This document shows, in pieces, positions 8,551 through 16,633 of a stretch of 64,000 bases of DNA (its first letter is position 1; each line of letters opens with the position of its first letter). The notes under the pieces were generated by a model. The model saw only the letters and a program-made list of their open reading frames with translations. It made no database searches and was not told the DNA's origin. The position numbers and the translations under genes are program-made. Source of the stretch: CAYNZV01 sp965217095. GTDB lineage: Bacteria; Latescibacterota; UBA2968; UBA8231. The stretch spans positions 1 to 64,000 of the forward strand of contig OZ244235.1 in assembly GCA_965217095.1 (NCBI GenBank), read 5' to 3'.

Positions 8551-10199
8551 TGGGTGATGCGGCCAGGAGAGAGAGGAAACCGGTGGGCTTACCGCGACAC
8601 TGCGGTGTCTTGGGGTAGAAGCGAAGGAGCTGGCTGGTGGTAGAGGGCGGCGTAACAAGCCGTGGTGAGATAGTCGAGGACGTGGCGCTCCTGTCGGCGC
8701 AGCGTGTCACGCACGGTAAGCATCCGTTCGACGAAGCGGCTTCCGTCGGGGCTGTGGGTGCCGAAGCTGGTAAGGCGCCACAGGACTCCATGCCGAAGGC
8801 CGCGCTCGGCCGCGTTGTTCGTGGGCTCGACGTCGCCGTTCTTGCGCACGAAGGTCCACAGGGCCGGCTCGATGGCGAGCAGATTGCCGCAGGTTGCGGC
8901 CGTCTTGGCGTCGGCGAACTGCTGCCCATACCAGAGTTCGAAACGAACCCGGAAGCGCAGATGGCGACTGACGTAAACCTGGAAGCTCGACAGTTGCAGG
9001 GTGCCATCGCGGATTCGATGCCACCAGGTAAACAGCTGCTCCGTATACTCCAGCAGTTTCTGACCGACACTGGCCGCCTCGCCGCCGCGCGCCACGAAGT
9101 CCTCAAAGGTGCGCCGCAGATGGGCCCAACAAACTTGGCGGCGAGACATTGGCAGATGTCCGTAGGCCGAGAAGCGATCGGAGCCGACGATCGCGGTGCT
9201 GTCGTCGCCGAGCAACTCATCGACGACCTCCCGACCGCGGCTCCGGCGAATGGCGAATACCGAGACCCCAGCTGTGATCACCACCCACAGCCAAGCCCGG
9301 AGGCGACACTCCCGCCAGCCGGTCTCGTCGAGGTTGACCGTCGGCTGCTGGCGAACGTAAGCCCGCGCGGCTTCGACGGGCTCGGCGATCGCCGCCGACA
9401 CCTCTTGTTCCAGCTGGCTGACCGTGCCCGGACACAGGTGCACGCCGAAGGCGTCGGACAGCAGCGCGACGATGTTGCGCTTGCTCAAGCGGTAGGCGCC
9501 CGACAGCAAACCGACCCAGGCCTGCACACTGGGCCCGAAGGTCCGGCGCGACACACCCTCCGGCCAGGGCGCTTCGGTCAGAGTGTAGCAATGCCGGCAG
9601 CGCAAGGTATGGAACTGATACTCGATGACCTGGGCTCGCACCGGAGGTATCACGACCTCCTGGTGACGCAGCGGATGGGGATCGTCGCCGCACAACGCCT
9701 GACCGCATCGGCGGCACGTGCTCGGCTTGATCGGCACCAACTCGTCCACCTGCTCCACCGACACCAACGAGCGACCGTGGCCTTCGTGACCCGGCTGACC
9801 TCCCGGCGACCGACCCGAAGATCGCCGCTTGCCGGAGCGACGCGAGGCTTGAGAGGCCGACTCCGACGACGATGCCCTGGCGCCGCCACTGCCCCGTCCT
9901 TTTCGGCGCGCCAACTCCGTTTCCAGCGACGCGATCCTCGCGGCCTGTTGCTCCACTACCTGCTCGAGGTGCGCGACTCGCTCCATGGCATCCAGCAAGT
10001 TGACCACCAGCGCCTGCACCGCCTGTGGCGTGCGTCGCCAGTCGCTGTCCGAGATCGATGGAGGGGCTTGATTCACGGCGTCGCCAGTACCCGTAGAAAC
10101 GTGCGGACCAACCAACCGATTCCAAGATACCAGCGAACGCCGAAACAGAACAGTTCTTTCTCAAACCACTGATCCCACCGTGCGGGACTGAACGCTTAC
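8534..10199 (-). mobile_element. IS66-family insertion sequence
   Basis: A 1.67-kb element bounded by terminal inverted repeats starting GTAA (8534-8550 and 10184-10199) and by a 7-8 bp direct repeat CTACATC(G) on both sides (8527 and 10200). It carries only the large transposase, without the accessory TnpA/TnpB frames of classical IS66, so it resembles the ISBst12-type subgroup. The transposase is intact and the target duplication is still readable, suggesting a fairly recent insertion into the carbohydrate-binding-like gene. Confidence 0.85.
8589..10115 (-). CDS. IS66-family transposase (TnpC)
   Basis: A 508-residue DDE transposase. The N-terminal region (about 40-80) has a leucine/glutamine-rich coiled coil, then a basic linker, then a zinc-binding pair CRRCGQ...CRHC around residues 135-180. 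The catalytic acidic residues sit in NLDETGWRE, GSDRFSAYG and TNNAAERGLRHG, the last with the conserved C-terminal IS66 motif. Intact, with the stop close to the left end of the element. The long open frame on the opposite strand is only its shadow. Confidence 0.92.
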   Translation of the reverse strand: MVGPHVSTGTGDAVNQAPPSISDSDWRRTPQAVQALVVNLLDAMERVAHLEQVVEQQAARIASLETELARRKGRGSGGARASSSESASQASRRSGKRRSSGRSPGGQPGHEGHGRSLVSVEQVDELVPIKPSTCRRCGQALCGDDPHPLRHQEVVIPPVRAQVIEYQFHTLRCRHCYTLTEAPWPEGVSRRTFGPSVQAWVGLLSGAYRLSKRNIVALLSDAFGVHLCPGTVSQLEQEVSAAIAEPVEAARAYVRQQPTVNLDETGWRECRLRAWLWVVITAGVSVFAIRRSRGREVVDELLGDDSTAIVGSDRFSAYGHLPMSRRQVCWAHLRRTFEDFVARGGEAASVGQKLLEYTEQLFTWWHRIRDGTLQLSSFQVYVSRHLRFRVRFELWYGQQFADAKTAATCGNLLAIEPALWTFVRKNGDVEPTNNAAERGLRHGVLWRLTSFGTHSPDGSRFVERMLTVRDTLRRQERHVLDYLTTACYAALYHQPAPSLLPQDTAVSR

Positions 10200-10206
10200 C
10201 TACATC
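10184..10206. repeat. Right terminal repeat and target copy of IS66 element
   Basis: GGGACTGAACGCTTAC at 10184-10199 is the right terminal inverted repeat, and CTACATC at 10200-10206 repeats the left flank. Confidence 0.75.
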
Positions 10207-10236
10207 GACGACTTTTCAATCGGACGGACGGATTAG
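10200..10236 (+). pseudogene. 3' tail of the IS-split carbohydrate-binding gene
   Basis: After the right target copy the frame reads YIDDFSIGRTD and stops (TAG 10234-10236). It continues the frame broken at 8533, so this is the displaced C-terminus of that gene. Confidence 0.55.
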
Positions 10237-10261
10237 TATTAATCGGGACGACGGCGACGAT

Positions 10262-10466
10262 TCAATGGGCAAATAAGACCGTGAAGGCGTACGTCCCATC
10301 CTCGAGCACCCAGGTGAAGGATTGCCGTTCTGTCGCCCATTTCAGCGTGTGTCCGTTTAGGCGTTTCTCGATCGCTCTATCGTCCTTGGACGGTGAGAGA
10401 GGTTCGTGGGCATTAGGAAGCCTCACCACAGGCGATGAGGCATAGGAGTAGGATGAGTCGTTTCAT
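10262..10466 (-). pseudogene. Small lipoprotein, frameshifted
   Basis: Reading from ATG 10466 gives MKRLILLLCLIACGEAS, a short signal peptide with lipobox LIAC, then a stop at 10413-10415. Dropping one T there continues into NAHEPLSPSKDDRAIEK and onward to EDGTYAFTVLFAH and a stop at 10262. The whole would be about 67 residues with a beta-rich C-terminal half. The family is unknown; the ribosome-binding site is weak. Confidence 0.4.
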
Positions 10467-10938
10467 CACTTCTGAGACGTGATACCTTCGAGGTATCCGG
10501 TGAGCTTGGAAAGCAGTTTGTTTGAGTGATCGCTCCAGGGAAAGCACGGTGATGATCGGCGACATTCGTCTCGTGGATCCGCTTGATGCTGAGGCAATGG
10601 ATGAACACCTGGATCAGAAGACGGTGTCCATCGAACTAGCCCGGCACCTCGAAAAACTCCTGACGCCGCGAGAGCAGAAGTGCGAGCGGCGGAGATGTAT
10701 TCGTCAAACGTTGCAGCGGCTGCAGCCTTGGGATGTACGCCGGGCGGCTTTGGAAAGGCCTGTAGAGCGCATGGGGTAAGACGTCAAGGGAGTTGTGAAT
10801 CTTATGGCTTTTGACCTGGCGACACGAGAGGCCGGCGCCAACCCCTTGATCCACATCATCCAAAGGGCAATATCCACGGTAAGGAGGGAACGTCAACGCC
10901 GATGGAGCGGAAAAGTGCTAGGAGGCCAGCGAAATTCC
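10467..10938. other. Intergenic, no supported gene
   Basis: About 470 bases between the lipoprotein remnant and the hairpin repeats. A plus-strand frame at 10522-10779 begins with TTG, lacks a ribosome-binding site and has no recognisable domain, so it was not called. No insertion-sequence ends seen. Confidence 0.35.
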
Positions 10939-11028
10939 AAAAAAAATCCCTGCCGAGACAGAGCTGTTCTCGACAGGGACATCCGTCCGTGGAATTTTGG
11001 ACCCGAAGGTCCACTACATAGATCGACA
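10939..11028. repeat. 90-bp hairpin repeat, copy 1
   Basis: Begins C-A8-TCCC and ends TACATAGATCGAC. Contains an imperfect hairpin (CCCTGCCGAGA against TCTCGACAGGG) and a short perfect one, TGGACC-CGAA-GGTCCA. The same order recurs at 11117-11206. Similarity continues about 25 bases further (AACTT.AGAAA in both). Confidence 0.7.
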
Positions 11029-11116
11029 ATGGGAAAGTGAACTTGAGAAACACTGTATCCGTACGCCGCCCCCTGCTCAGGTATCACGGGAAGAAGACAG
11101 GGAGTCACCGAACAGC

Positions 11117-11206
11117 CAAAAAAAATCCCCCTGCCGAATGCCTAAGCGGTACTCGGCAGGGAGCCCCAAGAAGATTGGACCCTAAGATCCACCTACATAG
11201 ATCGAC
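11117..11206. repeat. 90-bp hairpin repeat, copy 2
   Basis: Same length and layout as copy 1: C-A8-TCCCC, a perfect 9-bp stem CCCTGCCGA/TCGGCAGGG, then TGGACCCTAAGATCCA and TACATAGATCGAC. The stems are kept while loops differ, as expected of a structured RNA or protein-binding site. It ends 55 bases before the excisionase start. Confidence 0.7.
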
Positions 11207-11261
11207 CGGTTGGACGCGAACTTTAGAAAAATGGCTTGGACCCACGAAGAAGGAGCCTGAC

Positions 11262-11481
11262 ATGGAAGCAACGAGACCCGCGGTAGGCGAGGAATTAATG
11301 GATGAAGCTGAGGCTGCCGCCTATCTTAGGATTTCGCCCCGAACTCTCCAGGACTTACGAACCGAGCGGAGCAAAAGGGCCGCCCTACAGCAAACTCGGA
11401 AGACGCATTGTTTACGAGCGCAGCGACTTGAAACAGTGTTGGAGAGAGAATCGCATAGAGCCAAGCTCGGAGTCAGAATAA
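11262..11481 (+). pseudogene. Excisionase-type helix-turn-helix protein, frameshifted
   Basis: From ATG 11262 (AAGGAG upstream) the frame gives MDEAEAAAYLRISPRTLQ, a MerR/AlpA-like helix-turn-helix used by excisionases. An extra A at the AAAA near 11369 breaks it. The corrected frame continues GPPYSKLGRRIVYERSDL, the classic DNA-binding wing, and stops at 11479-11481, overlapping the integrase ATG by one base. A Xis-like directionality factor of about 73 residues, now broken. Confidence 0.7.
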
Positions 11482-12194
11482 TGCCCATAAAGCGCGGCAA
11501 GAAGTGGTATACCCGACGTTACCTTTAAGTACGTGGACAAGCGGGGTATTGCTCGGCATCGCAGGATTCGGCGGGCAATCAGTCGCAAGAAGGAAGATGC
11601 CGTCGTTGCAGAAGCAGAGATCCGGGCTCAGATCGCGGCCGGCACCTTTGATCCTAATCCGCCGCGCCCAACGGTGGATGCGATGACCTTTGCAAAGTTT
11701 GCAATGCAGGAGTTGTTGCCCTGGAGCGCCTTCCATAGCAGTCCGTCCCATCATGCTGGGCAGAAGCGAACAGTCGAAAAGCAGCTGATTCCCTTCTTTG
11801 GCGAGAATTTTTGTTGGGATGAGATTGAAACCAAGCAAATCGAGGATTGCAAGCAGTTCCGCCGCAGACAGCGTTCCCGGTGCAAAGACTGGAAGAGGCA
11901 GAAACCAATCTCGACGTCAACGGTGAATCGAGAGCTGTCGTGCATAAAGACCATTTTCGACAGGCGGTAAAGTGGGGTCAATTGCAGCGTTCACCGACAA
12001 CTGGCGTTCCTGCCCTCAAAGAAATCCCTAACCCTCCCGATCTGCTATCGGTTGACCAGATAGTGCATCTGATCTCTCGGATCAACATCAATGCGCGAAC
12101 AGGAAGCGATCCGGCTGTTGCGGTATCGCCGCGGCGACGAGTTATCGAACACAAAGGGTGCGTAGCGGTTGTACACGTATTGTGCCACGATTGA
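11481..12194 (+). pseudogene. Tyrosine recombinase (phage integrase) remnant
   Basis: Three frames joined by single-base shifts: MPIKRGKKWYT; then VTFKYVDKRGIARHRRIRR through VNRELSCIKTIFD; then AVKWGQLQRSP...LSVDQIVHLI. Breaks lie near 11507 (CCC) and 11957. This is the arm-binding and core-binding part of a phage-type integrase. The catalytic R-H-R-Y domain is missing after about 12110, so the gene is dead. It marks the end of an old integrated element; no attachment site pair could be identified. Confidence 0.7.
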
Positions 12195-12285
12195 GAGCGT
12201 GTCGCGACGTAGCGCTACGGAGCACTACGGAGCCCACGGAGAGAAGCAGTGCACACCAGAGTAGTATTGACTAGGTTAAAACGAG

Positions 12286-13497
12286 ATGGCAACAGACGCT
12301 CACCCGCGAAATCCGCGCATCTACCTGGCGTGGTGCAGCCTCGTCCACGTAATAACCGACGGCTGCATCGCCACCACTTCACTACTGCTCCCGTTTATCG
12401 CTGCGGACCTGGGATTGAGCTACACCCAGTCCGGTTTCATCAAAGCGGCAACCCACGGGGCGATCAGCCTCTTCCAGATACCGGCCGGTTTGCTGTCCGA
12501 GCGCCTTGGCGAGGTGTTGATTCTCGGACTGGGGTTGGCGTGGCAGAGTACCAGCTTGGTGGCGCTCCTTTTGGCCGTCGGATTCCCCCTCACCTTGGTC
12601 CTGTTCTTCTCCGCCGGCGTTGGTGGGGGCGTCTACCATCCGGTGGGCACCGGACTGGTCTCCAACGTCTTTCCGCCGGACAAGAATGGCCCAGCCATCG
12701 GCACTCTGAACTTCTTCGGCGACGTCGGCAAGGTGCTGTTTCCCGCCCTCGCCGGACTGTTGGTCATCCGCATCGGCTGGCAGGGGAGTTTTGCAACCCT
12801 TGGCTGCATCGGTGCGGCCGTCGCTGTATCGTTCTTGTTGTTCTTTCGACGCGAGATCGGCCGCAGACGGCAAGACATCGCCCGTGCCAAAGCTACCGCG
12901 GACGACGCCCGTGTCTCTTTCTGGCGCACGGGGATCAAACAACCCGTCCAGTTCTCGTTCTACAGCATGATCGGTTTTCTGGACGAGGCGGTCCGCAGTG
13001 GGTCGATTACCTTTCTGGGTTTTCTGTTGATCCGGAACGGCATCGAAGCGGACGCCATCGGTTGGTTCATATCGCTGGCATTTTTTGGAGGGGCCTTCGG
13101 CAAGCTGCTGTGCGGGCTTCCCATCCGCAAGCTGGGGCCGAAGGTGATCATTCTGGTCACGGCGCTGCTCAAACTGCTCTGCTTACTGGTGTTGCCCTCG
13201 GTGCCACCCGGGTGGCAGCTCGTGCTGCTGATGCCGCTCTTCGGGTTCGTGCTCAACGGGACCTCCTCCGTGTTCTACATTGGAATCGTTCCCACATTTC
13301 AACCCCAGTACCGAAGCCGGGGTTATTCGATGTATTACACCATAACCTTTATCGCCTCCGCCGTTTCACCGTTCGCCCTCGGTTACCTGGGAGATCTCTA
13401 CGGGCTCGATACGATCTACTACGCCGCCGCCGGGATCATCGCGCTGGTGATTCCGCTGGCGTTGTTCCTTAAAGGGCATCAGCCGGTGGAGGAGTGA
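12286..13497 (+). CDS. MFS transporter
   Basis: A 403-residue major facilitator with about 12 hydrophobic segments (six before and six after a basic loop around residues 188-215, RREIGRRRQD). Early segments contain HVITDGCIATTSLLLPF and a motif-A-like GLLSERLGEV. GGGVYHPVGTGLVSN is reminiscent of the fosmidomycin-resistance/YfmO-type branch. Substrate unknown. Intact, in contrast to the broken genes just upstream. It converges on the PhyH gene with 58 bases between stops. Confidence 0.88.
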   Translation: MATDAHPRNPRIYLAWCSLVHVITDGCIATTSLLLPFIAADLGLSYTQSGFIKAATHGAISLFQIPAGLLSERLGEVLILGLGLAWQSTSLVALLLAVGFPLTLVLFFSAGVGGGVYHPVGTGLVSNVFPPDKNGPAIGTLNFFGDVGKVLFPALAGLLVIRIGWQGSFATLGCIGAAVAVSFLLFFRREIGRRRQDIARAKATADDARVSFWRTGIKQPVQFSFYSMIGFLDEAVRSGSITFLGFLLIRNGIEADAIGWFISLAFFGGAFGKLLCGLPIRKLGPKVIILVTALLKLLCLLVLPSVPPGWQLVLLMPLFGFVLNGTSSVFYIGIVPTFQPQYRSRGYSMYYTITFIASAVSPFALGYLGDLYGLDTIYYAAAGIIALVIPLALFLKGHQPVEE

Positions 13498-13555
13498 GGT
13501 GTCTTGAGGGGGCTGAGGAAGCATACGGCGTGCGGCGACCGGCGTGTCTCCGGCA

Positions 13556-14383
13556 TTATGACGTAGATGTCTTCTTTCGCGGCGCAAGGTTCCCCGTCAT
13601 GACCTCTTCCTGATCCTCCGGCGCGTAGAAGTATGCGCCCGCCCGCCATTCCTTTCCCAAATCGCCCAACAACCGGCGCTGCCTCGGGGTGCATTTCTCC
13701 ATCACCTCCGGTGACGGCTGCTGGAAATCGAAGGGGCGGAAACACATCTGGCTGTAGCAGTAGATCAAGGTCTTGCGCGCGCGCTTGGATCGGTTGGGAG
13801 CGGCCCCATGCCAGAGCGAGTGGGTGAAGATTGCCGCGTCCCCGGCCTTAGCACACAGCTGCACCGCCCCCGGCGTGTCGACCGTTACCGGTCCTTCCGG
13901 AAATGGGCGCAGGTGGCTGCCTGGAAAGAGGGTGAAATTGCCGCGGTCCGGTCCGTTCACGTCGGTGAGGAAATACTGGATCTTGATCTGTAGCGGCAAG
14001 CTCGTTTCGGTCACGCGGATCTGTTTCATCGCCTGGCCGCCGTCGGTATGGATGTACCCTTTGAAGCGCGGATCGGGCTGGCGCACGACCATCTCGGCCA
14101 TGCTCAGCTGTATGTTCGGGCCGAGGATATCCAGGACCAGGTCGAAGGTGGAGGGATGGTCCATAAACTGGATGAGCCGGTCGTCGTCTCCGAGAATATT
14201 TCTACGATCCAGGGTTTTCTTGAGCTTCGTCTTTTCGTCGGGAGGGGCGTGGAGGCGATATAGACGATCCACGATGTGGCAGGACTGGGTCAGCTCCTTT
14301 TTGCCAAGGACCCCCTTCAGGTGAAGGTAACCATCGATTGCCAACTGACGTCTCTGTTCCGGGGTCAAGGTCTTTACCGGCAT
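13556..14383 (-). CDS. Phytanoyl-CoA dioxygenase (PhyH) family oxygenase
   Basis: A 275-residue Fe(II)/2-oxoglutarate oxygenase. The iron ligands are visible as H112-T-D114 (GYIHTDGG) and H192 (SLWHGAAPNRS), with arginines at 198-203 suited to bind 2-oxoglutarate. FPGSHLRPFPEG is the usual family turn. The substrate cannot be inferred; this family acts on lipids and many small molecules. GAGGG lies just before ATG 14383. It is the last gene of a minus-strand operon with the NHL and GH43-like genes. Confidence 0.88.
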   Translation of the reverse strand: MPVKTLTPEQRRQLAIDGYLHLKGVLGKKELTQSCHIVDRLYRLHAPPDEKTKLKKTLDRRNILGDDDRLIQFMDHPSTFDLVLDILGPNIQLSMAEMVVRQPDPRFKGYIHTDGGQAMKQIRVTETSLPLQIKIQYFLTDVNGPDRGNFTLFPGSHLRPFPEGPVTVDTPGAVQLCAKAGDAAIFTHSLWHGAAPNRSKRARKTLIYCYSQMCFRPFDFQQPSPEVMEKCTPRQRRLLGDLGKEWRAGAYFYAPEDQEEVMTGNLAPRKKTSTS

Positions 14384-14417
14384 ATCAATTCCCTCACGTC
14401 AATGCTGTCGATGATAC

Positions 14418-15494
14418 TCAAGTTGGTCCGATCTGGATTCCTACCGATGGGGAACGCACGATCTGGATGCGGAAGTTCTGTTTGTCGGCGATGTAAATCA
14501 CGTCGTTGTCCAAGCGCAGGCCGTACGGGTTGTGCAACTCGAGGGGACCCGTACCTTTCTCCGCATTCCCATCGGTGTGCCAGATCTCATCTGACGTGCC
14601 CCCCTCCGGTTTCCCCAACCAGGCAACCGCTTGTCCATCGGATTTCATCTTAACAATGCGGTCGTTGCGACAGTCGGAAACGTAGAGGTCGCCGGCGCTA
14701 TCGATCTCGATGTCCAACGGCCCGTTAAAGGCGCCCAGCTGTCGTCCCTCTGCCGGTTGTCCCTCCGCTTCCCAGCTGTCATTCAATCGACCGTCGTCAC
14801 GCAGCCCAACCCAACCTACATAGCCGCCGTCGCCATCGTACTTTACCACCCTGTTATTGGCGGTATCGGTGACGTACAAGAATCCGTGAGCATCGATTCG
14901 CGTGGCGTGGGGGTAACTCAACGCACCGGGCGTGCTCAACACCGCCGGCGTTCCCGAAGTGCGGAAACGATTCTGCGCCGGTCCGTCGTCTACGGCACCC
15001 AACCAGCCCACGAGCTCGCCATCGACCGAGTAGCGAAGTATGCGTGCGTTACCGTATTCGCCGACGTAAAGAAATCCGTCCCGGGCGAAGTGGGTGGTGA
15101 CCGGTTGAATCAGACCTTCACCCGAGTTCTCTTCCTCGCCGATGCGGCGAAACACCGATCCGTCCGGTGATATCTGTGCTACCCAGCCGGCGCCGTAGCA
15201 GGTGACGTAGGCATTGCCGACGTTGTCGAAACTGACTTCGTGCGGTCTATAGATCGGACGGTCACCATCGTTGCTTTCCTGACCGATCGTAGCATCCACA
15301 ACCCGTTCTCCGTCCACGTCGAACGCCTCATGCTGCGCCAGATCGGCAGACAGGCGAATGTAATTCCCACTCTTGAAGTCGGGGATATACACGCGCTTCT
15401 CGCTGTCGTAGGCGATGCCGTAGGAGGCGCCGAATCCACTGATAATATCGACCTGCACACCGTCCAGAATGGTGTGGGACTCTATGTTCAACAT
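14418..15494 (-). CDS. NHL-repeat beta-propeller protein
   Basis: A 358-residue protein made of about six repeats of the form G.LYV.D..NNR(I/V).K...DG (for example FLYVTDTANNRVVKYDGDG and DLYVSDCRNDRIVKMKSDG). No signal peptide, so cytoplasmic as read. NHL propellers are binding or lyase scaffolds; the partner is unknown. Its ATG overlaps the end of the GH43-like frame by seven bases, and PhyH starts 34 bases after its stop. Confidence 0.85.
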   Translation of the reverse strand: MLNIESHTILDGVQVDIISGFGASYGIAYDSEKRVYIPDFKSGNYIRLSADLAQHEAFDVDGERVVDATIGQESNDGDRPIYRPHEVSFDNVGNAYVTCYGAGWVAQISPDGSVFRRIGEEENSGEGLIQPVTTHFARDGFLYVGEYGNARILRYSVDGELVGWLGAVDDGPAQNRFRTSGTPAVLSTPGALSYPHATRIDAHGFLYVTDTANNRVVKYDGDGGYVGWVGLRDDGRLNDSWEAEGQPAEGRQLGAFNGPLDIEIDSAGDLYVSDCRNDRIVKMKSDGQAVAWLGKPEGGTSDEIWHTDGNAEKGTGPLELHNPYGLRLDNDVIYIADKQNFRIQIVRSPSVGIQIGPT

Positions 15495-16402
15495 GTTTGG
15501 AGTACCTGTTCGATTGAGACCTTGATGCGCATTCGCATGCTCTGAAGGGTGAACGTCATCTGTACTGCTCTACGACGGTTCGGATATCGCGCTGGCGATG
15601 CGCCAGCTGAGCGATAGCCGGAGATGTCGTCGGTGACGGAGTTGGTAACAAACTCATCGGCCTGAGCGTCTGCATTGAGCCGCGGCTTGGGGTACGGCCC
15701 CGATCCTTCCGGAATCTTCTCCCAGACCGAAAAGAACATGGTCCATGGGTCTCCATCCTTATTCGGGGCGTGGACCTCGCCAGCCGTCATGCCCCTCATT
15801 TCGGGCTCCAACGCTTCGGCGTGAATGCGGAAGTCGGGTTCCATGTCGAAGTTGAGGCCGTCGGTCGTAACGGCGCTGACGACACTTTTTCCGCGTTCGC
15901 CGGCCACCGCGGCGCAGCAATAGATGCGCCCCCGGCCATCGGGCAGAGGCAGGTATCGCGGGCCGCCCAAACCTTCGAACGCTTCGATGCGGATACCGTC
16001 TTCCAGCTCCCAGCTCAACTGGTCGGAAGAAATCGCGCTGCAGATTACGTAGGGCCGATCGGCAGGTCCTCGGGACTCGAAATACATGCGCCAGCGGCCG
16101 TCACCGAGCTCCGCGATGGTGCAACAGAGTGCGCGGCGGCACATGTGCGGGAGATCCTCCCGCGCGGGCAATCGTATCCCTGGCTCCGGTTCAAAGATGA
16201 GACCGTCGTCGGAGACGGCGCTGAGGATATACCCCTGGCATTCAGCAAACGGTTTTGCTGGTCCGACGGCGGTGTAGAAAAGCCGATACCCGCCGTCGGG
16301 GTTGTGGGTGATGCAAGGTGCCAGCAGTTTGGCGTTGTCCAGCGGGCGGGACCCCTGAATGCGAGGGCCGTCCTCCCTTTTCCAGTTCTGAGTGATGCTC
16401 AT
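15488..16402 (-). CDS. GH43/GH32-like five-bladed propeller protein, altered C-terminus
   Basis: A 304-residue frame. Residues 1-245 follow a glycosidase-type propeller: GGYRLFYTAVGPAKPF, YILSAVSDDGL, RWRMYFESRGPADRP, SAISSDQLSWELEDG and DPWTMFFSVWE are successive blades. After DISGYRS (about 246-252) the blade pattern stops and a short unrelated, basic tail follows, so the last blade seems lost by deletion or frameshift. Catalytic residues were not assigned. First gene of the operon; overlaps the NHL start. Confidence 0.65.
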   Translation of the reverse strand: MSITQNWKREDGPRIQGSRPLDNAKLLAPCITHNPDGGYRLFYTAVGPAKPFAECQGYILSAVSDDGLIFEPEPGIRLPAREDLPHMCRRALCCTIAELGDGRWRMYFESRGPADRPYVICSAISSDQLSWELEDGIRIEAFEGLGGPRYLPLPDGRGRIYCCAAVAGERGKSVVSAVTTDGLNFDMEPDFRIHAEALEPEMRGMTAGEVHAPNKDGDPWTMFFSVWEKIPEGSGPYPKPRLNADAQADEFVTNSVTDDISGYRSAGASPARYPNRRRAVQMTFTLQSMRMRIKVSIEQVLQTC

Positions 16403-16633
16403 GTTCGGCTTCGTCCGCTCATCGTTGCGTTCAAGGTGGTGAATCAGCCGGGCGACTTGGAGTGTCGCGCAACCGCCCGCCGATGTTTCCGGACCGTGCA
16501 GCGAAGAATAACCAATGAGGCGTGCGACATAAAGTTCACCGCATGACGCGCTCGCGGCCAGAGGTTAGCTTCATTCCTGAGCACTTGGGGATGCTTCCCA
16601 TCCGAATCTCTCAGAACCGAAAGGTAGAGACCG

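Noticed and set aside
8637..10172. Long plus-strand open frame of about 511 codons
   Set aside because: It lies opposite the IS66 transposase, has arginine/alanine-rich shadow composition and no domain; it is an antisense shadow in high-GC sequence.
10522..10779. Possible 85-residue protein with a faint LTPRE motif recalling sigma region 4
   Set aside because: No ribosome-binding site, TTG start, and the resemblance does not extend beyond a few residues.
12249..13472. 407-codon frame overlapping the MFS gene on the same strand
   Set aside because: Very arginine-rich, no domains, and the other frame encodes an unmistakable 12-helix transporter.
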